A stretch of DNA of 15,900 bases from the NCBI GenBank assembly GCA_041831635.1, contig JBHASY010000021.1, positions 1 through 15,900 of the forward strand, read 5' to 3'. This document shows, piece by piece, positions 14,619 to 15,900 of the stretch; position 1 is the first letter of the stretch, and every line of letters begins with the position of its first letter. A program made the position numbers and the translations under genes. The DNA is from Acetoanaerobium sp041831635 (GTDB lineage Bacteria; Bacillota; Clostridia; Peptostreptococcales; Filifactoraceae). The notes under the pieces are model-generated. The model was not told the DNA's origin and made no database searches. It saw nothing but the letters and a program-made list of their open reading frames with translations.

Positions 14619-15197
14619 CTATGGATTAGTTAAATCAACCTTTGGTGCTATTTCAGCTCCATCAGTTGCCTGAAAATATGCACGTGTTTCAAATCCCATC
14701 ATATTTGCCATAATAACTGTAGGAAATTTTTTGATTTTCTTGTTATATTCAGATACGGTTTCGTTATATCGTCCTCTTTCTACACTGATACGATTTTCTG
14801 TGCCTGAAAGTTCATCCATAAGCCTTGTTACATTTTCATTAGAACGAAGCTGCGGATAATTTTCCATTACTACTAATAATCTTCCCAGCGCTCCTTCGAG
14901 CTGATTAGATGCTTCAACCTGTTCGTCTACAGTGGTTGCTCCGGCCATAGCTGACCTAGCCTGTGCTATTTGTCCGAATACTTCCTGCTCTTGAGCCATA
15001 GCTCCTTTTACAGACTCTACCAGATTTGGAATTAAATCATAGCGTCTTTGAAGCACAGTTTCAACATTAGCCCACTGCTTATCGACATTTTCTGAAAGTG
15101 TTATTAGGCTGTTATATGATCCTATAAGGGGTACTGCTACAAGTGCGAATATAACTGCAATAGTTATGATTAGTCCCCCTAATATACCTTTTTTCAT
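14619..15197 (-). CDS. lemA: LemA family protein
   Basis: 192-aa protein with one N-terminal membrane helix (GILGGLIITIAVIFALVAVP) and a cytoplasmic-size helical bundle. Family hallmarks are YNSLITLSENVDKQWANVE, the RRYDLIPNLVESVKG motif, NYPQLRSNENVTRLMDEL and the C-terminal NKKIKKFPTVIMANMMGF. Length is typical. GGGAGG precedes the ATG by 8 bases. The biochemical role of LemA is not settled; it commonly pairs with TPM-domain proteins, as here. It is the first gene of a three-gene minus-strand operon with the TPM protein and the phosphoesterase. Confidence 0.95.
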   Translation of the reverse strand: MKKGILGGLIITIAVIFALVAVPLIGSYNSLITLSENVDKQWANVETVLQRRYDLIPNLVESVKGAMAQEQEVFGQIAQARSAMAGATTVDEQVEASNQLEGALGRLLVVMENYPQLRSNENVTRLMDELSGTENRISVERGRYNETVSEYNKKIKKFPTVIMANMMGFETRAYFQATDGAEIAPKVDLTNP

Positions 15198-15238
15198 TGA
15201 ACATTCCTCCCTAAAGAATAGATTTTGATTCAGTTTAT

Positions 15239-15267
15239 ATTATACACATAACTATCACTTTAGTAAA
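15239..15267 (-). promoter_or_regulatory. Promoter of the lemA operon
   Basis: TATAAT at 15244-15239 on the minus strand is a perfect -10. TTTACT at 15267-15262 is a 4/6 -35 with a 17-base spacer. It lies about 40 bases before the lemA ATG, and the inverted repeat falls between and beyond these boxes. Confidence 0.6.
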
Positions 15268-15279
15268 ACGGATAGTTAT
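15248..15279. repeat. 9-bp inverted repeat between divergent promoters
   Basis: ATAACTATC (15248-15256) and GATAGTTAT (15271-15279) are a perfect inverted repeat with a 14-base spacer; arm centres are 23 bases apart, about two helix turns. It lies between the -10 boxes of lemA and addB. A shared operator is likely but the regulator is unknown. Confidence 0.55.
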
Positions 15280-15280
15280 T

Positions 15281-15289
15281 TGATATAAT
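15281..15289 (+). promoter_or_regulatory. Extended -10 promoter of addB
   Basis: TGATATAAT is a perfect extended -10 (TGnTATAAT). No good -35 is seen, which is usual for extended -10 promoters. It ends 32 bases before the addB ATG. Confidence 0.6.
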
Positions 15290-15321
15290 AGATAAAACAA
15301 ATGTTTTGCAGGAGGAAGCCT

Positions 15322-15900
15322 ATGATTAAAATAATAACTTCAAGGGCAGGATATGGAAAAACCGAAAGTTTGTATAAAGAAATTCTTGAAAAGGATAAAA
15401 ACTCTGAGAAGACCTATCTTATGGTGCCTGAACAGTTCACTCTTCAAAGCGAGCTTTCACTTATGGATATGTCGAATTCGAAAGGACTTATCTATGCACA
15501 GGTAATGAGTTTTGAAAGATTGTCGAGATTAGTTTTGTCAAGAGTGGGAGGATTGAAGAGACCTTACATAGATGAGGTAGGAAAGCATATGGCTCTTAGG
15601 CTTATCTTCGATGAGTATGAGGAAAGTCTTCCTATGTACAAGTCAGCCTATAAAAAAGAGGGTTTTCTAAACGAACTTTCACATACATTGTCAGAACTTA
15701 AAAAGATGGCAGTGTCCGCGCCTATACTTATAGAGAAATCAAATCAAATAGAAAATGATGCTCTCCTAAAGCAAAAATTATTTGAGATAGGATTTATTTA
15801 TGATAAATTTTTGGGATATATGCAGGATAGATATATAGATAATGAAGATAGAATAAGTTTGTTATCAGAAAAAATCAATCAATACACCGAACTTTCAAAT
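15322..15900 (+). CDS. addB: ATP-dependent helicase/nuclease subunit B, 5' part
   Basis: The first 193 residues of AddB (RexB), which with AddA forms the Gram-positive counterpart of RecBCD for double-strand-break repair. The N-terminal nucleotide-binding loop SRAGYGKTES (residues 7-16) is followed by TYLMVPEQFTLQSELSLMD and VMSFERLSRLVLSRVGG, both characteristic of AddB. The first Gly of the Walker A pattern is Ser7 here, though G12-K13-T14 are kept. AGGAGG ends 6 bases before the ATG. The gene runs off the window. addA is expected downstream, but that is not visible. Confidence 0.93.
   Translation, partial: MIKIITSRAGYGKTESLYKEILEKDKNSEKTYLMVPEQFTLQSELSLMDMSNSKGLIYAQVMSFERLSRLVLSRVGGLKRPYIDEVGKHMALRLIFDEYEESLPMYKSAYKKEGFLNELSHTLSELKKMAVSAPILIEKSNQIENDALLKQKLFEIGFIYDKFLGYMQDRYIDNEDRISLLSEKINQYTELSN

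Noticed and set aside
1..15900. CRISPR array, tRNA, rRNA or riboswitch
   Set aside because: No regularly spaced repeats, tRNA-like folds or known riboswitch motifs were noticed by eye; a covariance-model scan was not possible.

Overview
The window looks like chromosome from a low-GC Gram-positive anaerobe, most likely class Clostridia or a close relative. The reasons are the AT-rich sequence, strong AGGAGG-type ribosome binding sites, frequent ATA/AGA codons, TTG and GTG starts, lipobox lipoproteins and an AddB-type exonuclease subunit. Genus and species cannot be named from sequence alone.

Region 1 (1-7293, + strand) is a compact series of five genes with gaps of 12-76 bases: an unrecognised 428-aa soluble protein, a PD-(D/E)XK nuclease / XPD-DinG-type helicase fusion, two predicted lipoproteins (one RsiV/DUF3298-like, one beta-helix-like) and a type A24 prepilin peptidase. 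A 24-codon ORF with its own strong ribosome binding site overlaps the start of the first lipoprotein. No terminator is visible inside this run, so it may be one transcription unit.

Region 2 (about 7300-12990) is an accessory, decaying region. It opens with a redox/regulator cassette that looks less AT-rich by eye: a TetR regulator with its own promoter and a 17-bp palindromic operator, a fragment of a flavodoxin-type (EFR1-like) gene, a TM1586-like nitroreductase and an ArsR regulator with nested inverted repeats over its promoter. Next come a broken Fic-domain gene, an unrecognised short ORF followed by a clear terminator, and a degraded IS3-family element with a nonsense codon in orfA, an intact-looking A6G frameshift heptamer and most of orfB deleted. 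After that are a small ORF broken by two apparent homopolymer base losses, a short signal-peptide ORF, an intact 264-aa hypothetical gene with a strong terminator, a second IS3 remnant in the same orientation, and pieces of two further genes. One of these pieces resembles the C-terminal domain of ORF6N-type phage proteins.

Region 3 (12997-15900) returns to backbone genes. A minus-strand operon encodes LemA, a TPM-domain protein and a membrane-anchored metallophosphoesterase. It is divergent from addB, which runs off the window end. A perfect 9-bp inverted repeat lies between the two divergent -10 boxes.

No CRISPR array, tRNA or rRNA was seen. Nothing here proves a new system. The best leads are the conserved-looking hypothetical/nuclease-helicase pair, the overlapping leader ORF, the operator-like repeats and the record of gene decay around the two IS3 remnants.
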